A DNA stretch of 40,267 nt from positions 1 to 40,267 of the forward strand of contig CAZJIU010000012.1 in assembly GCA_964546145.1 (NCBI GenBank). Reading direction: 5' to 3'. This DNA is from CAZAKO01 sp964546145 (GTDB taxonomy: Bacteria; Fidelibacterota; UBA2242). A program made the translations under genes and the position numbers. Position 1 is the first letter of the stretch, and the number at the start of each line of letters is the position of its first letter. The notes under the pieces were generated by a model. It saw only the letters and a list, made by a program, of their open reading frames with translations. It was not told where the DNA came from and ran no database searches. Below, piece by piece: positions 15,389-24,203 of the stretch.

Positions 15389-17457
15389 TGAAAGTATCTG
15401 TTATTATAGTCAGCTATAATGTTAAAGAATTCCTGCAACAGTGTATTCTGTCGGTTAAAAACGCGGTTAACAATCTGGAGCATGAGATCATCGTCATTGA
15501 TAATAATTCCGTAGACGGCACCACCGAGATTATTCGTTATAAATTCCCGGAAATAATTTTGATTGAGAATAATACGAACCGTGGATTTGCAGCGGCCTGT
15601 AATCAGGGATTGAGTATCTCAAAAGGTGATTTTATTCTTCTGCTCAATCCCGACACGATGATCCAGGAAGATACGATTCAAACGATGATTAATTTCTTTG
15701 AATCGGTTCCTGATGCTGGCGCTGCAGGCTGTAAAATTTTAAATGCCGATGGCACTCTGCAACTTGCCTGTCGGCGGAGTTTTCCGACTCCAATGGTGGC
15801 GCTGCCCAAGATTCTTGGGTTTAGCCGTCTGTTTCCCCGGGTGAAGATTTTTGGAAAATATAATCTGACCTATGAGGATCCAAATAAAGTAATTGAAGTT
15901 GATGCAGTTAGTGGTTCGTTCCTATTTTTACGTCGGGAAGTATATTCCAGAATCCAGGGGTTGGATGAGTCTTTCTTTATGTATGGCGAGGACCTGGATT
16001 ACTGCTATCGGATAAAACAGGATGGTTGGAAAATTTATTATGTACCGCATACGAAGATAATTCATTATAAGGGTGAGAGCGCTAAACTGGCGAGTTTCGA
16101 TAATTTTATCATTTTTTATCGGGCAATGGATATTTTTGTCAAGAAACATTTCAGTTTTAGCTACTCCATATTACTGGACATTGTATTACGATTGGGTATT
16201 TTTGCGCGCGGTGTAATTTCATTGGTGGGGCGGCTGTTCCGCAAGCATGTTATCATGCTGGTGGATGGAGTGGCGATAAGCGCTTCGATTTTGATTGCCC
16301 ATTATCTCCAATCACGACCGATGACCGATTATTCCGGGCTGGTGTCCATGCTGGTTTTTTATCTCTTACTCTGGTTAGGTACTGGCTATGCGATTGGACT
16401 GTATGATCGGCGGGAATTATCTTATTCACGAGCGGCAATTGCCTCGATTGTTAGCTTTGTAAACTCTTTAATTTTTAATCTGCTATTCAAGAAGTTTATC
16501 TATTCACCTCATCTGATTATCCTAAGCTTTATTATTGTGATGCTTTTTTTACCAGGCTGGCGGGTTTTTCTCTTGTTTTTGCAAAGACGACGGATAATTT
16601 CGCCAAAATCACCTTTGTCCCGGGCATTATTATCGCGTCGAACAATCATTGCTGGTACAGGTCGGGAAGGTGAACGGATTGCGAAGAAACTCCAATCCCA
16701 TATCGAACACGGCTTTGAAATTCTCGGTTTTGTTGATAAAAGTTTTTATGTCAAACGAGATATTGGATTTCCCTTTCTGGGAACTGTCACCGATCTGGCT
16801 GAAATTATTCGGATTCATAAAGCCACCGAGATTATTTTTACGACCGATGAATTTAGTAATGATGATATTCTGAATATCCTCGATCGAATTAAAAAAATCC
16901 GGATCAATATTAAAATTGTACCCAGGAACCTGGATTACATCATTGGTAAATCCAGTGTCGAGAAGATTGAGGATATTCCCCTAATAAATCTCGAATACAA
17001 TCTCTATCGGATGGGTAATCGTTTCTCCAAGCGGATTTTTGATTTTGTATTTGCCACCTTAAGTTTGATTATCCTCGCGCCAATTGTTGTCCCTTGGGCA
17101 ATAATATTAGGTTACCGTCTGCAACGCCAGACATTTTTAGCGAAGGAAGATTTGACTTTCAATGGTTTTGTTTTTGTCAAGCGGAATGGTAACCATCTAC
17201 GGCCGTTCATCGAACGTTTCCCGTTATTGTTCTCGATTTTTATTGGTGATATGAGTTTTGTGGGTAGCGAACTGCTGACAGCTAATCCGCATATTCGCAG
17301 ATTGCGCTGTAAGCCGGGATTAACCGGACTTTTCCAGCTGCAAGAGACTCACAGACCGAATGAAATTGACAAACAGAATTACGAATATTATTACATGCAG
17401 AATCATTCCTTATTTCTGGATGTTGAAATCCTTTTAAAAGCGCTTTTAAATATTTGA
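15388..17457 (+). CDS. GT2 rhamnosyltransferase-like domain fused to degenerate polyprenyl glycosylphosphotransferase
   Basis: 689 residues with two enzyme-like halves. Residues 1-255 are a WbbL-type GT2 domain (SVIIVSYNVKEFLQQC, IDNNSVDGT, LLNPDT, FFMYGEDLDYCYR). Residues about 255-400 contain several membrane helices, about 410-530 form a CoA-binding-3-like Rossmann domain (IIAGTGREGERIAKKL), and about 545-689 resemble a bacterial sugar transferase domain (KRIFDFVFATLSL, GDMSFVG, KPGLTGLFQL). The last domain appears degenerate: the KFRxM region is missing, the SLDEL catalytic Asp-Glu pair reads FIERF, and VGPRP reads VGSEL. The frame is intact, so this is not a simple frameshift. The GT2 half may act on lipid-linked sugars with the membrane half as anchor; this is inference. 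Confidence 0.85.
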   Translation: MKVSVIIVSYNVKEFLQQCILSVKNAVNNLEHEIIVIDNNSVDGTTEIIRYKFPEIILIENNTNRGFAAACNQGLSISKGDFILLLNPDTMIQEDTIQTMINFFESVPDAGAAGCKILNADGTLQLACRRSFPTPMVALPKILGFSRLFPRVKIFGKYNLTYEDPNKVIEVDAVSGSFLFLRREVYSRIQGLDESFFMYGEDLDYCYRIKQDGWKIYYVPHTKIIHYKGESAKLASFDNFIIFYRAMDIFVKKHFSFSYSILLDIVLRLGIFARGVISLVGRLFRKHVIMLVDGVAISASILIAHYLQSRPMTDYSGLVSMLVFYLLLWLGTGYAIGLYDRRELSYSRAAIASIVSFVNSLIFNLLFKKFIYSPHLIILSFIIVMLFLPGWRVFLLFLQRRRIISPKSPLSRALLSRRTIIAGTGREGERIAKKLQSHIEHGFEILGFVDKSFYVKRDIGFPFLGTVTDLAEIIRIHKATEIIFTTDEFSNDDILNILDRIKKIRINIKIVPRNLDYIIGKSSVEKIEDIPLINLEYNLYRMGNRFSKRIFDFVFATLSLIILAPIVVPWAIILGYRLQRQTFLAKEDLTFNGFVFVKRNGNHLRPFIERFPLLFSIFIGDMSFVGSELLTANPHIRRLRCKPGLTGLFQLQETHRPNEIDKQNYEYYYMQNHSLFLDVEILLKALLNI

Positions 17458-17467
17458 ATGGATTGTC

Positions 17468-18430
17468 ATGGCAAAATTAACACTCGATTTTGAAAAACCA
17501 ATTATTGAGCTAGAGCAGAAAATCAAAGAGATGCGTGAGCTCTCTTCTAACAACGAGGTTGATCTTGAAGAGGAGATTCAAAAGCTCGAAGATAAGCTGC
17601 AAAAATTAGTCAATAAAACTTACTCTAATCTCAATCGCTGGCAGCGGGTGCAACTGGCCCGACATCCTGATCGTCCGTATACCCTGGACTATCTTGATCG
17701 GATCTGCGAGGATTTCATCGAAATCCATGGTGATCGCTATTTTGCCGACGATAAAGCCATTGTAGCTGGATTTGGTAAAATTGATGGCTATCAAGTTGTG
17801 ATCATTGGTCATCAAAAAGGTAAAAATACTAAAGAAAACCTGTATCGGAACTTCGGTTGTGCCAATCCGGAAGGGTACCGTAAAGCACTAAGGGCAATGA
17901 AACTGGCGGAAAAATTCCACAAACCAGTTGTTTCTTTGATTGATACCCCAGGTGCTTATCCGGGAGTCGGTGCGGAAGAGCGTGGTCAAGCCGAGGCAAT
18001 CGCTAAAAATTTATTTGAAATGAGTCGGTTGAAAACCCCCATTTTGGTCATTGTAATTGGTGAGGGTGCCAGTGGAGGAGCTCTGGGTATTGGCGTTGGT
18101 GATCGAATTGTTGTTTTGGAGAATACCTGGTATTCGGTAATTAGTCCCGAAGGATGTGCTTCAATTTTATATCGTGATGCTGGTAGAGCCGATGCCGCTG
18201 CCGAAGCCATGCGGGTCACCGCGCGGGATCTGGAAGAGCTTGGAATTGCCGATGAAATTATCCCCGAACCCGACGGTGGCGCTCATCGCAATCCGGATAA
18301 AATGGCTGAACTTTTAAAAGCAAGCATTATCCGCAATTTGGATATTATCTGCAAAATACCAATCGCGGAACTAATTCAGCAGCGAATCCAGAAATACGCC
18401 CAAATGGGTTCCTGGGAAGAAATCCGATAA
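17468..18430 (+). CDS. accA: Acetyl-CoA carboxylase carboxyltransferase subunit alpha
   Basis: 320 residues, typical AccA length. With AccD it transfers carboxyl from carboxybiotin to acetyl-CoA, the first committed step of fatty acid synthesis. An N-terminal helical region (about 5-60) carries LDFEKPIIELEQKI. The crotonase-fold core shows SLIDTPGAYPGVGAEERGQ, IGEGASGGALGIGVGDR and YSVISPEGCASIL, all conserved in the subunit. accD is not in the window. The ATG at 17468 follows the previous gene by 10 nt. Its stop codon lies inside a perfect 9-bp inverted repeat. Confidence 0.97.
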   Translation: MAKLTLDFEKPIIELEQKIKEMRELSSNNEVDLEEEIQKLEDKLQKLVNKTYSNLNRWQRVQLARHPDRPYTLDYLDRICEDFIEIHGDRYFADDKAIVAGFGKIDGYQVVIIGHQKGKNTKENLYRNFGCANPEGYRKALRAMKLAEKFHKPVVSLIDTPGAYPGVGAEERGQAEAIAKNLFEMSRLKTPILVIVIGEGASGGALGIGVGDRIVVLENTWYSVISPEGCASILYRDAGRADAAAEAMRVTARDLEELGIADEIIPEPDGGAHRNPDKMAELLKASIIRNLDIICKIPIAELIQQRIQKYAQMGSWEEIR

Positions 18431-18456
18431 GACTGCATTTTCTTCGATCTTATCGG
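18424..18456 (+). repeat. Perfect 9-bp inverted repeat spanning the accA stop codon
   Basis: CCGATAAGA (18424-18432) pairs exactly with TCTTATCGG (18448-18456) around a 15-nt loop. The accA TAA is within the left arm. A T-rich stretch appears only 15-20 nt later, so termination would be weak. It may be an RNA-stability hairpin or an attenuator ahead of yhhQ. Confidence 0.5.
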
Positions 18457-18487
18457 TTACTGCTTGTAATATATTTTTGAGCAGAAA

Positions 18488-19171
18488 ATGATGAATGAAA
18501 TTCTGTTTTTTATTAAGTGTGTAGTAGTTCTGAGTGCTACTCTTTTAGCCTTCCGGATGGGTAAAATCTGGTTGTTTGCCCATATTGCTATCTGTATCAT
18601 TCTGGCAAATATTTACGTCACCAAGCAGTTGATTTTATTTGGCTTGAGTGCCACCGGTGGTAACATAACTTATGGCGCGATATTTTTAAGTACCGACCTG
18701 TTATGCGAACATTATAGCAAAAAGGAGGGACGTAAAGCGGTTTTTATCGGATTTTATGCAGCTATAATGTATTTGGTAACATCGCAGTTGATTTTGCTTT
18801 TTCAACCGGCTGATTATGATATCGTTAATCCTGGAATGAAGGCGATTTTTTCCTTTGCACCCCGGATTATTTTAGCCTCTCTGACCGCATATCTGATCAG
18901 CCAGTTTCATGACATCTGGGCATTTCACTTTATCCGGATGAAAACCAGTGGCAGAATGCTCTGGCTGAGAAATAATGCTTCGACCTGGGTCAGTCAATTG
19001 ATTGATTCAATTACCTTTTCCAGTATTGCCTTTCTCGGATTATTTCCACTGAAAATTGTATTTCAGATTATTCTCTCAACCTATTTATTAAAAGTAATCA
19101 TAGCTGCTCTGGACACCCCTTTTATTTATCTGAGTTACCATTTTCTGCCAGAGGATTTAAGGAAAAAATGA
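18488..19171 (+). CDS. yhhQ: Queuosine precursor transporter (YhhQ/VUT family)
   Basis: 227 residues, an integral membrane protein with about six helices. The family imports preQ0/preQ1 for queuosine modification of tRNA. Recognisable elements are LANIYVTKQLILFGLSATGG, NITYGAIFLSTDLLCEHYSKKEG near the middle, and NNASTWVSQLIDSITF near residue 160, which matches the conserved NN-S-x-SQLIDT region. Either of two consecutive ATGs (18488 or 18491) could start it; there is no strong ribosome-binding site. The 57-nt leader was checked by eye for a preQ1 riboswitch and none was recognised. Confidence 0.88.
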   Translation: MMNEILFFIKCVVVLSATLLAFRMGKIWLFAHIAICIILANIYVTKQLILFGLSATGGNITYGAIFLSTDLLCEHYSKKEGRKAVFIGFYAAIMYLVTSQLILLFQPADYDIVNPGMKAIFSFAPRIILASLTAYLISQFHDIWAFHFIRMKTSGRMLWLRNNASTWVSQLIDSITFSSIAFLGLFPLKIVFQIILSTYLLKVIIAALDTPFIYLSYHFLPEDLRKK

Positions 19172-19224
19172 GTAACTTTCAAGCAGTAAAAGTATCAATT
19201 ATATTGTAAGTTGGTTTGAAGGAA

Positions 19225-19848
19225 ATGAATCGCGGACTACTCATTACTTTTGAAGGTTTAGACGGATCTGGGAAAACAACCCAGATAGAAGCTTTCATTC
19301 AGCGTCTTGAAAACTCGGGAATTTCATACCAATTATTTCGGGAACCCGGCGGGACAATTATCGGTGAAAAAATTCGCCAGGTTCTATTGGATAAAGATCA
19401 TACCGCCATGCTGCCGATTACCGAATTACTACTATATTCAGCAAGTCGTTATCAATTAACCATGAATTCGATTATCCCGGCCCTGGAGAAGGGTCAAGTA
19501 GTCATCTGTGACCGATTCTATGATTCGACCACTGCTTATCAAGGTTATGGGCGAGGAATTGATTTAAATTTGATTAAGCAATTGAATCGAGCTGCTACCG
19601 CCTCGTTGGTTCCTGATTTGACTTTTATCCTCGATATTGAACTGGATGTCCGAAAGAAGCGTCTGGGGGAAAAAGTACTCGATCGTCTGGAACAGGAGAC
19701 CATCGAATTTCATAAAAGAGTGCGTGAAGGTTTTATTCAAATGGCACATTCAGAACCCAAAAGAATTGTACTTATTGACGGTAACCGCTCTGCCAACGCT
19801 ATATCTGATGAAATCTGGAATCATTTTAATTTGTTAATAAAGAAATGA
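19225..19848 (+). CDS. tmk: Thymidylate kinase
   Basis: 207 residues. It phosphorylates dTMP to dTDP in the cytoplasm. The P-loop FEGLDGSGKTT lies near the N-terminus, with FREPGGTIIGEKIR in the DR-like region, CDRFYDSTTAYQGYGRG for substrate binding, and a LID region near RLGEKVLDRLEQE. The start is placed at the ATG 19225 because it gives the usual MNRGLLITFEG opening. AAGGAA directly abuts it, so an in-frame TTG at 19216, three codons earlier, is an alternative. The stop overlaps the next gene's ATG as ATGA. Confidence 0.96.
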   Translation: MNRGLLITFEGLDGSGKTTQIEAFIQRLENSGISYQLFREPGGTIIGEKIRQVLLDKDHTAMLPITELLLYSASRYQLTMNSIIPALEKGQVVICDRFYDSTTAYQGYGRGIDLNLIKQLNRAATASLVPDLTFILDIELDVRKKRLGEKVLDRLEQETIEFHKRVREGFIQMAHSEPKRIVLIDGNRSANAISDEIWNHFNLLIKK

Positions 19849-21512
19849 GTGTCAATATGAAAAAAGTAAAATTTATTAATCATAAACTTTTGGTAATTGG
19901 ATTTATTCTGATTGCTATTGTTGCGGCTTTTGCCGGTTCCAACGTTTATAAAGACATCTCGAACTCAATGCGAATATATAACGAGGTATTTCGACAGCTT
20001 TTTACCAATTATGTTGATCCTATTAAAATTGATGAATTTACCGAATCAACCGTTCATCAAATGATGCAAGAATTGGATCCCTATACGGTTTTCATGAATG
20101 AAGAAGAGCAGCAGCCACTCGAGACTTTGACGAAAGGCAGTTATGGCGGAGTAGGCTTACGAATTAGCATGCGAACTGATACCTTGACCGTTATTGCTCC
20201 GATGGAAGGTAGCCCGGCATATCGGGCAAATATTCTGCCTGGCGATCAGATCTTGAAAGTTGATTCCATTTCGACGATTGGTATGGAAATTGATAAAGCA
20301 GCGAAACAGATTCGGGGTGAAGTTGGTACTAAGGTAATTTTAACCATTCATCGCCCTGGTGTTGCCGGTCTGAACGAATATACATTGACCAGAGAAAACA
20401 TCAGTATCAAGGATGTCAGTTATAGTGGCATTTTGTCCAACGATGTTGGCTACATTCGCCTGTCGGGTTTTTCTAAAGGTGCTTCGAATGAAGTCAAACA
20501 AGCAATTACCAGGCTGCTAGATGAAGATCCGCAGTTGCAGGCGTTGATTCTGGATTTGCGGGGCAACCCGGGTGGACTATTAGCCGAAGCACTGGCAGTA
20601 TCGGAGCTGTTTACCGATGTAGGCGATACATTATTATTGACGCGTGGTCGGGCCCCAGCTGCCAATAAGGTTTTTGTTGCCCGTGTGAAACCGTATCTAT
20701 CACCGGATGTCAAATTAGCAGTTTTGATTAATCAGGGTAGTGCTTCCGCTAGTGAGATTGTAGCTGGTGTAATTCAAGACTTGGATCGGGGCATTATAAT
20801 TGGCTCCGGCAGTTTCGGCAAGGGATTAGTTCAAACGGTATTCAAAATTGATGGTCAACATTCGGTCAAAATTACCACGGCAAAATATTTTATGCCCAGC
20901 GGTCGCTTGATTCAAAAGCCGGATTATCTGAATAATCCCGAACTGGTAGACCAATCTGCTCCCAGTGATACCTTGTTTTACTCCAAGAACCAGCGCAAGC
21001 TCAAAGGAGGCGGGGGAATCACACCTGATATCACAGTTGAAACGGAGAAATTGACCGATTATGCGCGGGAACTCTGGCGTCAAAGTATGTTTTATGCTTA
21101 TGCTATTAAGTATAAATCCGAACATGGTCAGATTCCACTGCCGATTGTGATAGATGAAGAGATGCTCGAAGATTTTCGGGCTTTTCTAAAGCAGGATTGC
21201 TTTTTGTACTATTTGAAAAATGAAAAGCAGCTGCGCAACCTCGAAAAGGAGCTGTTACAGGATGAGCACTTTAAAGACTTAAAAAATCCTTTTCAAACTT
21301 TCTATACTACTTTTGATTCACTCAAAACGTCTGATTTTGATCAGAATCTGACTCAGATCAAGCGGGGATTGAAAAGTGAATTATCAACCCTTGCAGGCGG
21401 ATTGGCTGAACGAGTGAAAGCTGATCTTGACGATGATCCGGTAGTTTTAAAAGCTGGTAGTGTTTTGCAGGATAAGATTGCCTATAATACGACACTCGGT
21501 TATGCCTTCTAA
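19845..21512 (+). CDS. S41 family C-terminal processing protease (CtpA-type)
   Basis: 555 residues. An N-terminal membrane anchor or signal (about 12-32) places it in the periplasm. A PDZ domain follows (about 95-170; GGVGLRI, GSPAYRANILPGDQIL), then the S41 serine-protease domain. The catalytic pair is Ser301 in NQGSASASEI and Lys326 in GSFGKGLVQ, 25 residues apart as in E. coli Prc. Such proteases trim or degrade periplasmic and envelope proteins, often controlling peptidoglycan hydrolases. The last 150 residues are a helical extension. The gene starts at ATG 19845 overlapping tmk (an ATG at 19857 is possible) and precedes an NlpC/P60 hydrolase by 24 nt, a suggestive pairing. Confidence 0.93.
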   Translation: MSVNMKKVKFINHKLLVIGFILIAIVAAFAGSNVYKDISNSMRIYNEVFRQLFTNYVDPIKIDEFTESTVHQMMQELDPYTVFMNEEEQQPLETLTKGSYGGVGLRISMRTDTLTVIAPMEGSPAYRANILPGDQILKVDSISTIGMEIDKAAKQIRGEVGTKVILTIHRPGVAGLNEYTLTRENISIKDVSYSGILSNDVGYIRLSGFSKGASNEVKQAITRLLDEDPQLQALILDLRGNPGGLLAEALAVSELFTDVGDTLLLTRGRAPAANKVFVARVKPYLSPDVKLAVLINQGSASASEIVAGVIQDLDRGIIIGSGSFGKGLVQTVFKIDGQHSVKITTAKYFMPSGRLIQKPDYLNNPELVDQSAPSDTLFYSKNQRKLKGGGGITPDITVETEKLTDYARELWRQSMFYAYAIKYKSEHGQIPLPIVIDEEMLEDFRAFLKQDCFLYYLKNEKQLRNLEKELLQDEHFKDLKNPFQTFYTTFDSLKTSDFDQNLTQIKRGLKSELSTLAGGLAERVKADLDDDPVVLKAGSVLQDKIAYNTTLGYAF

Positions 21513-21536
21513 TTACTAACGGAGAAGAAGCTGCCG

Positions 21537-22670
21537 TTGAAAAAAGCTGATTTGCTGGGTTTATTCTGGATAACGATTGTAATTCCCTATATTATGCCGG
21601 CTGAAACAGATTCCATTTTAACTAAAATCAGAACTCTTGCGGATTCACTAAAAACTCTCTACTGCCCTGATAGTCGGACGGCGGTCTGGACTATCGAACC
21701 CGAATTTGTGGATAATCAGTATCTTCTAAGAGGTGAAACTGACAATTCCACAGCCCGTCAGAAGTTTTATGAGTCAGTACAGCAGAATTATCCGCAGCTA
21801 CAATTTAAAAAGGAGATTAAACTCCTGCCAGATGATGTGATGGGTAGTCGGATTTTCGCCATTCCTCAAAACTCAGTCGAGGTTTTATACCGGAATCCAT
21901 TGGTTTCAGCGGAAATGGTGACCCAAACCTTACGAGGTTTGCCATTACAAATTTTGAAATGGGAGAACGGTTTCTATTTAGTACGGACCGATGATGGTTA
22001 TTTGGGCTGGGTTTCGGAAGATGGTGTGACTGTTGGAGATCGAACATTTCAAGATCAGTGGGAAAATAGTCCTCAGGTTGTCTATATTGATATCGAAGGG
22101 ATTGTTTATTCCCGACCCTCGCTAAGATCGTCGTCAGCGAGCGATGTTGTCATGGGCAATCGGTTCAAATTGCTTCAGGGAAGAAGAAAATGGACCAAGG
22201 TTGGTTTTGCCGATGGTCGCGGTGGCTTTCTTTTGACCAAATCGCTTCAGGGGCTGCAAGAATATCAGGCAAGGTCGCTGAATGCTGAAGCAGTACGGGC
22301 GACCGCCATTTCATTGATTGGCCGTCCGTATATGTGGGGTGCAGCCTCTCCGAAAGCAATGGACTGCAGTGGCTTTACCCAAGTTGTCTTTCGTCATAAC
22401 GGTTACCTTTTACCGCGGGACGCCAACATGCAGGTTCAAGAGGGTATTCCTATTGATACAACTGATTTTCCGCATGATTTGCAATCCGGTGATCTGATCT
22501 TTTTCAGTCTTGATCCGGACCGAATTACGCATGTGGGAATTTACCTGGGAAAAGAACAGTTTATTCACTGCTCCGGGCGAGTGCGCATTGACAGTTTCAA
22601 TCCGACCGCTGCAAATTATAACGATTATCGCTGCAAAACCATGAGAGCCGTACGACGAATTATTAAGTAG
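21537..22670 (+). CDS. Secreted NlpC/P60 peptidoglycan endopeptidase with SH3 domains
   Basis: 377 residues. The start is TTG, with GGAG about 10 nt upstream. A hydrophobic leader (about 5-20) suggests export. Two SH3-like domains (about 110-165 and 183-235) precede the C-terminal NlpC/P60 domain (about 248-377), with catalytic Cys277 in DCSGF, His332 in THVGIYLG and His344 in FIHCSG. The layout resembles YkfC-type dipeptidyl-peptidase VI, which cuts gamma-D-Glu-diamino-acid bonds in muropeptides. This pairs with the adjacent CtpA-type protease, and with dapA/dapB nearby, which supply the meso-diaminopimelate (DAP) this bond contains. Exact bond specificity is inferred. Confidence 0.9.
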   Translation: MKKADLLGLFWITIVIPYIMPAETDSILTKIRTLADSLKTLYCPDSRTAVWTIEPEFVDNQYLLRGETDNSTARQKFYESVQQNYPQLQFKKEIKLLPDDVMGSRIFAIPQNSVEVLYRNPLVSAEMVTQTLRGLPLQILKWENGFYLVRTDDGYLGWVSEDGVTVGDRTFQDQWENSPQVVYIDIEGIVYSRPSLRSSSASDVVMGNRFKLLQGRRKWTKVGFADGRGGFLLTKSLQGLQEYQARSLNAEAVRATAISLIGRPYMWGAASPKAMDCSGFTQVVFRHNGYLLPRDANMQVQEGIPIDTTDFPHDLQSGDLIFFSLDPDRITHVGIYLGKEQFIHCSGRVRIDSFNPTAANYNDYRCKTMRAVRRIIK

Positions 22671-22680
22671 AAGAATACAT

Positions 22681-22689
22681 GGGGGGGGG
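22681..22689 (+). repeat. G9 homopolymer in the ribosome-binding region of the GyrI-like gene
   Basis: Nine consecutive G residues lie 5 nt upstream of the ATG at 22695, in the Shine-Dalgarno position. Poly-G tracts of this length are prone to slipped-strand length change, and a change here would alter ribosome binding or spacing rather than reading frame. Natural variation is not shown by this single sequence. Confidence 0.6.
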
Positions 22690-22694
22690 ATTTT

Positions 22695-23279
22695 ATGAGA
22701 CAGAATGCAATTCTTTTAGTTTGCGTTTTAGCGCTTTTTTCCTGCCAGCGGGATTTGAGCAAATTCGATTATCTATTAACGCCCCAGATTTCTGCTAAGC
22801 CATCCCAGAAAATGTTGGTGGTTGAGGTTAAAGGTGATCCGAATACGGTCGGTAAGGAGGCATTTGGTCAGCTATTTAAAAGCTACTATGCCCTGAAAAA
22901 GGAATATCGGACAATCAAAATGGCACCGCCGCGAGCACGCTGGCCATTTTCTTTTAGCGAGCCGAAGGAAGAATGGATTGGCAAATACGCATTGCCGCTT
23001 CCGAATGAAGTCGAGCAATTGCCGCAGTCTGAGAAGATTTCCCCTAATGTACGGCTTGAGACCTGGTATGGAGGCGAAGTTGCTGAAATTTTGCATTTAG
23101 GTCCATATGGGGAAGAAACTCCAACCATCGAAAAATTAATGGCTTTTATCGAGGCACAAGGCTATCAAATCAGCGGTGATCATGAGGAAGAATATTTAAA
23201 GGGTCCGGGAATGTTTTTTAAGGGTAATCCAAGAAAATACCGGACGATTATCCGCTACGAAGTAACACCTAATAACTAA
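22695..23279 (+). CDS. GyrI-like ligand-binding lipoprotein
   Basis: 194 residues. The N-terminus is a lipoprotein signal (ILLVCVLALFSC, lipobox cysteine at 17), so the protein is probably membrane-tethered in the periplasm. Residues about 35-190 resemble a GyrI-like/SOUL-type small-molecule-binding fold: VVEVKGDPN near the start, HLGPYGEETPTIEKLMAFIE, and YRTIIRYEV at the end. GyrI-like domains normally sit in the cytoplasm bound to regulators or toxins, so a secreted lipoprotein form is less common. No ligand can be named. The G9 tract upstream provides an unusual ribosome-binding site. It converges with dapA across an 18-nt gap containing only a short CTAATATTAG palindrome. Confidence 0.75.
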   Translation: MRQNAILLVCVLALFSCQRDLSKFDYLLTPQISAKPSQKMLVVEVKGDPNTVGKEAFGQLFKSYYALKKEYRTIKMAPPRARWPFSFSEPKEEWIGKYALPLPNEVEQLPQSEKISPNVRLETWYGGEVAEILHLGPYGEETPTIEKLMAFIEAQGYQISGDHEEEYLKGPGMFFKGNPRKYRTIIRYEVTPNN

Positions 23280-23297
23280 TATTCTAATATTAGGCAA

Positions 23298-24185
23298 TTA
23301 GATTAAGTTTAAATCCGCCAAAACCTTTTGCAGTAGAGGCCTGTTTTTAGTGGACAATGGAACCAGCGGCAGGCGGAAATTTTCATCAATTAATTTCATC
23401 ATTGCCAGGGCAGTTTTAACTGGAATCGGACTGCTTTCAATAAAATTTATTTCCATCAGTGGCAACAACTTATTATGGAGTGCCAGCGCCCTTGGCCAAT
23501 TCCCATCCAACGCGCTGTGAATCATCTGGCTGAAAAGTGCGGGCGTTTCGTTGGCTACGACGGAGATAGTGCCATCACCGCCCAGGGCAATCAGCGGCAG
23601 GCTGATTGTATCATCGCCAGACAGCACCAGGAAATCCGGCGGGCGATTGCGCAAAATATTCATAATCTGCGACATATTTCCGCTGGCTTCCTTAATTCCG
23701 ATAATATTGTCAATGGCTGCCAGACGCAGCGTAGTTTCGGCGGTGAAATTAGAGCCTGTTCGACCAGGGACATTGTAGATGATGATCGGTAGATTCACTG
23801 ATTCGGCGACTTTTTTAAAATGTTGGTAAAAACCTTCTTGGGTTGGTTTATTATAATAGGGACCAACAAGTAATAGGGCATCTCCGCCAATTTTTTCCGC
23901 ATGTTGAGAAAGTCTAATTGTCTCGCGGGTGTCGTTACAACCGGTGCCGCAGAGAACCGGTACGCGGTGATTTACCTGCTTGATAGCCAATTCGGTTATA
24001 TATTGCTGTTCTTCGTGGGTCATCGTCGCGCTTTCGCCGGTTGTGCCACAGATTAAAATAACATCGGTTCCTTGTTCGATCTGGCGATCAATTAGATTGC
24101 GCAGCTGGATTTCGTTGATGTTACCGGAGCTATCGAAGGGAGTAACTAATGCAACAGTAGATCCACGGAATTTGCTGCTATCCAT
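23298..24185 (-). CDS. dapA: 4-hydroxy-tetrahydrodipicolinate synthase
   Basis: 295 residues from the ATG at 24185, chosen because AAAGGA lies just upstream; the frame is open five codons further to a TTG. It condenses pyruvate with aspartate semialdehyde in lysine and diaminopimelate synthesis. Key residues on this numbering are Lys165 (Schiff base) in GIKEASG, Tyr137 in IIIYNVPGRTG, Thr48 and Thr49 in CGTTGES, and Arg142. It is transcribed after dapB with an 18-nt gap. The two enzymes are consecutive in the pathway and supply lysine and the cross-linking residue of peptidoglycan. Confidence 0.97.
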   Translation of the reverse strand: MDSSKFRGSTVALVTPFDSSGNINEIQLRNLIDRQIEQGTDVILICGTTGESATMTHEEQQYITELAIKQVNHRVPVLCGTGCNDTRETIRLSQHAEKIGGDALLLVGPYYNKPTQEGFYQHFKKVAESVNLPIIIYNVPGRTGSNFTAETTLRLAAIDNIIGIKEASGNMSQIMNILRNRPPDFLVLSGDDTISLPLIALGGDGTISVVANETPALFSQMIHSALDGNWPRALALHNKLLPLMEINFIESSPIPVKTALAMMKLIDENFRLPLVPLSTKNRPLLQKVLADLNLI

Positions 24186-24203
24186 ATAATTTCCTTTCAA
24201 TAA

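Noticed and set aside
17150..17290. Frameshift or sequencing error causing loss of phosphoglycosyltransferase motifs
   Set aside because: Flanking family motifs remain in the same frame on both sides, and no alternative frame showing KFRxM or SLDEL was seen, so the degenerate reading is kept.
18431..18487. Possible preQ1 riboswitch before yhhQ
   Set aside because: The 57-nt leader lacks the A-rich tail pairing into a hairpin loop that defines preQ1 classes, so only the accA-stop hairpin is reported.
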